Shown: in pieces, positions 62,824 through 64,000 of the stretch
Layout of the letters: the number at the start of each line of letters is the position of its first letter
Numbering within the stretch: the first letter of the stretch is position 1
Origin: Runella sp. SP2
GTDB lineage: Bacteria; Bacteroidota; Bacteroidia; Cytophagales; Spirosomataceae
Direction: 5' to 3'
DNA length: 64,000 bases
Assembly (NCBI RefSeq): GCF_003711225.1
Contig: NZ_CP031030.1
Span: 1,984,001-2,048,000, forward strand
Translations under genes and position numbers: made by a program
The notes under the pieces: model-generated
The model's database searches: none
What the model was told of the DNA's origin: nothing
What the model saw: the letters and a program-made list of their open reading frames with translations, nothing else

Positions 62824-62999
62824 CCTCTGGTTTTGAGAAACCAGAGGCACACACGGGTGCTGCTTGTTTCTCGAACAGGTGTTGCTGGTTTCTCAAAACC
62901 AGCGCAAACGCAGAATGTGCAAAGGTTTCTCAAACAGGTGCTGCTGGTTTCTCAAAACCAGCGTAAACGCAGAATGTGCAAAAGGTTTCTCAAAACCTT
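62824..62999. repeat. tandem GGTTTCTCAAAACC hairpin repeat cluster
   Basis: Four hairpins share a GGTTT / AAACC core but have different outer pairs: CCTCTGGTTT/AAACCAGAGG (62824-62847, loop TGAG), GCTGGTTTCTCAAAACCAGC (62884-62903 and 62943-62962) and AAGGTTT/AAACCTT (62982-62999). The middle part is two direct units of 59-60 bases (62878-62936, 62937-62996) containing GCAAACGCAGAATGTGCAAA-type spacers. It fills the gap between the BatA-like gene and the small ORF. Confidence 0.85.
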
Positions 63000-63121
63000 G
63001 CCTATGAATGAAAAGCTAGTTTTTTTACCCCAATTTGAGGAAAAGTTTTCCCGTTTTGTAAAATATACGTTTGGCTCAAATTTTTGATAACTTGCAACAA
63101 ACGACTCTAAACTTTATAAAC

Positions 63122-63241
63122 ATGAATGACTTAATACGGGGATTATTGGCAGGCTACGGCGCAAAAAAATTAGGAGGAGGCTGTGTAAGCACAGTCGTTA
63201 TATTTCTAGTCCTTTGGTATGTTTTAGGACAATGTAGCTAA
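63122..63241 (+). CDS. 39-residue conserved-looking membrane peptide
   Basis: ATG to TAA encodes MNDLIRGLLAGYGAKKLGGG followed by CVSTVVIFLVLWYVLGQCS. A glycine-rich amphipathic start with paired lysines leads into one membrane helix (about 22-36). I recall similar tiny proteins with GYGAKKLGGG in other Bacteroidota, but cannot verify this here. It is closely followed by a strong bidirectional terminator, which supports it as the end of a transcript. Function unknown. Confidence 0.65.
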   Translation: MNDLIRGLLAGYGAKKLGGGCVSTVVIFLVLWYVLGQCS

Positions 63242-63246
63242 AACGA

Positions 63247-63292
63247 CCAATAAAAAACGCCGTCAATTTTCACTGACGGCGTTTTTTATTGG
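63247..63292. terminator. bidirectional intrinsic terminator
   Basis: A 19-bp perfect stem (63247-63265 with 63274-63292; core ACGCCGTCA/TGACGGCGT) with an 8-nt loop and A/T tracts on both sides. It serves the small ORF (+) and purL (-). Confidence 0.92.
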
Positions 63293-63307
63293 TGTAAACT
63301 GACCAGA

Positions 63308-64000
63308 CTAACTCATGATTTTACCCAATGAGTTGTCGTATAAATCTTTAGCTTCGGCTCCAGAAATAACCGTTTGTTTATCAACAACAAAACCTTCTTT
63401 CGTTACTTTACCAAGCAAGGCGTGCGTGATTTTAAGGTCGGCACCAAGCACTTTTTGGAATTCTGCTTGCTTATCAGGGCTTACACTGACCAACACGCGG
63501 CTTTGAGCTTCGCCAAACAAGAACGCATCGGCGCGGTAAGGACTTTGAGTTGCAACTTCAAAACCAAATCCGCGTGGCAAGGCAGATTCGGCCAAAGCCA
63601 CCATCAAACCACCATCCGAAACGTCATGAACTGACTCAACCAATTGCTTAGAAATCAATTGTGCCACTGCTTGTTGCAATTCAAATTCCTCGTCGAGGTC
63701 GAACGCGGGAGCAGGAGAGGCTTTTACGCCACGGTATGAGTACAAGTATTCCGACGAAGCGATGTCATTTTTCGGCTGACCTACTAAGAAAATCAAATCA
63801 CCTTCGTTTTTGAAGTCGAGTGTCATTTGGTTCTCAGGTTTTTCCATCAAACCAATCATGCCAATTGTTGGAGTTGGGAAAACAGGGCCGTCGTCCGATG
63901 ATTGATTGTAGAAACTCACGTTACCACCCGTCACAGGTGTACTGAATTTGCGGCAAGCTTCACCCATTCCTTTAACGGCATGAACAAATTGCCAATAAAC
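63308..64000 (-). CDS. purL: phosphoribosylformylglycinamidine synthase PurL (C-terminal part)
   Basis: The last 230 residues of PurL; the frame is open to the window edge (VYWQFVHAVKGMGEACRKFS). PurL converts FGAR to FGAM using ATP and ammonia in purine synthesis. Landmarks are PVTGGNVSFYNQS, PTIGMIGLM, DVSDGGLMVALAESAL and GEAQSRVLVSV, all of the AIR-synthase-related domain. The C-terminus has no glutaminase domain, so this is the small/bacterial PurL form that pairs with separate PurQ and PurS. Confidence 0.95.
   Translation of the reverse strand, partial: VYWQFVHAVKGMGEACRKFSTPVTGGNVSFYNQSSDDGPVFPTPTIGMIGLMEKPENQMTLDFKNEGDLIFLVGQPKNDIASSEYLYSYRGVKASPAPAFDLDEEFELQQAVAQLISKQLVESVHDVSDGGLMVALAESALPRGFGFEVATQSPYRADAFLFGEAQSRVLVSVSPDKQAEFQKVLGADLKITHALLGKVTKEGFVVDKQTVISGAEAKDLYDNSLGKIMS

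Noticed and set aside
62878-62996. Two direct 59-60 base units that could be read as a CRISPR array
   Set aside because: Only two units, the whole unit repeats with no unique spacers, and no cas genes are nearby.

Overview
The window looks like a Bacteroidota chromosome of the order Cytophagales (a Runella/Spirosoma-like member of the Spirosomaceae is my best guess). The evidence is a SusC/SusD pair controlled by an ECF sigma factor and a FecR anti-sigma factor, a type IX secretion C-terminal signal, LytS/LytTR and TPR-type NarL sensor systems, a BatA-like protein, DUF2911 and GxxExxY genes, and starts without strong Shine-Dalgarno sequences. I see no rRNA, tRNA, integrase, IS transposase or CRISPR array.

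Layout. 1-7.6 kb: the tail of a thioesterase, a LacX-like aldose epimerase, a membrane glycosyltransferase 2 and a 1624-residue T9SS-exported surface protein. 7.7-17.2 kb (minus): a four-gene run of transglutaminase-DUF2126, ATP-grasp/alpha-E, a second transglutaminase and penicillin-binding protein 1A. 17.4-24.7 kb: two two-component systems around a TonB-dependent-receptor-like barrel. 24.8-31.9 kb (plus): a solo LuxR-type HTH protein behind a twin palindromic operator, then a run of exported proteins (YadA-head/S74 protein, a second S74 protein, a VWD-domain lipoprotein, a small lipoprotein, an alpha/beta hydrolase-NTF2 fusion). 32.1-34.9 kb: two DUF1593 nucleoside-hydrolase-like paralogs.

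35.0-38.6 kb holds homogentisate catabolism (marR, hmgA, fahA). It is split by a GxxExxY nuclease-like gene in the opposite orientation, with hairpin repeats on both sides. 38.7-41.0 kb has a secreted hydrolase and a small gene coupled to an HNH endonuclease. 41.0-56.3 kb (minus) is a nine-gene polysaccharide utilisation locus: ECF sigma, FecR, SusC, SusD, GH88, LacI, GH97, ROK kinase, heparinase II/III. The GH88 plus lyase pair suggests a uronic-acid-containing glycan: the lyase makes unsaturated oligosaccharides, GH88 removes the unsaturated uronate, GH97 and the kinase handle neutral sugar. 56.5-64 kb: small exported proteins, a lipase-like hydrolase, a 0.9-kb intergenic stretch with a small transcription unit, a Tat-exported isomerase, a BatA-like protein, a 39-residue membrane peptide and the end of purL.

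The most unusual theme is palindromic dispersed repeats. At least six families sit between genes, and four copies lie in or reach into coding sequence: at interdomain linkers of a LytTR regulator and of a hydrolase-NTF2 fusion, in a heparinase gene, and supplying the stop codon of a LacI regulator. The strongest candidate for an undescribed mobile or selfish unit is the GxxExxY gene with its CACATAG/CTATGTG hairpins, apparently inserted between hmgA and fahA. All calls rest on reading the sequence; no database search was run.
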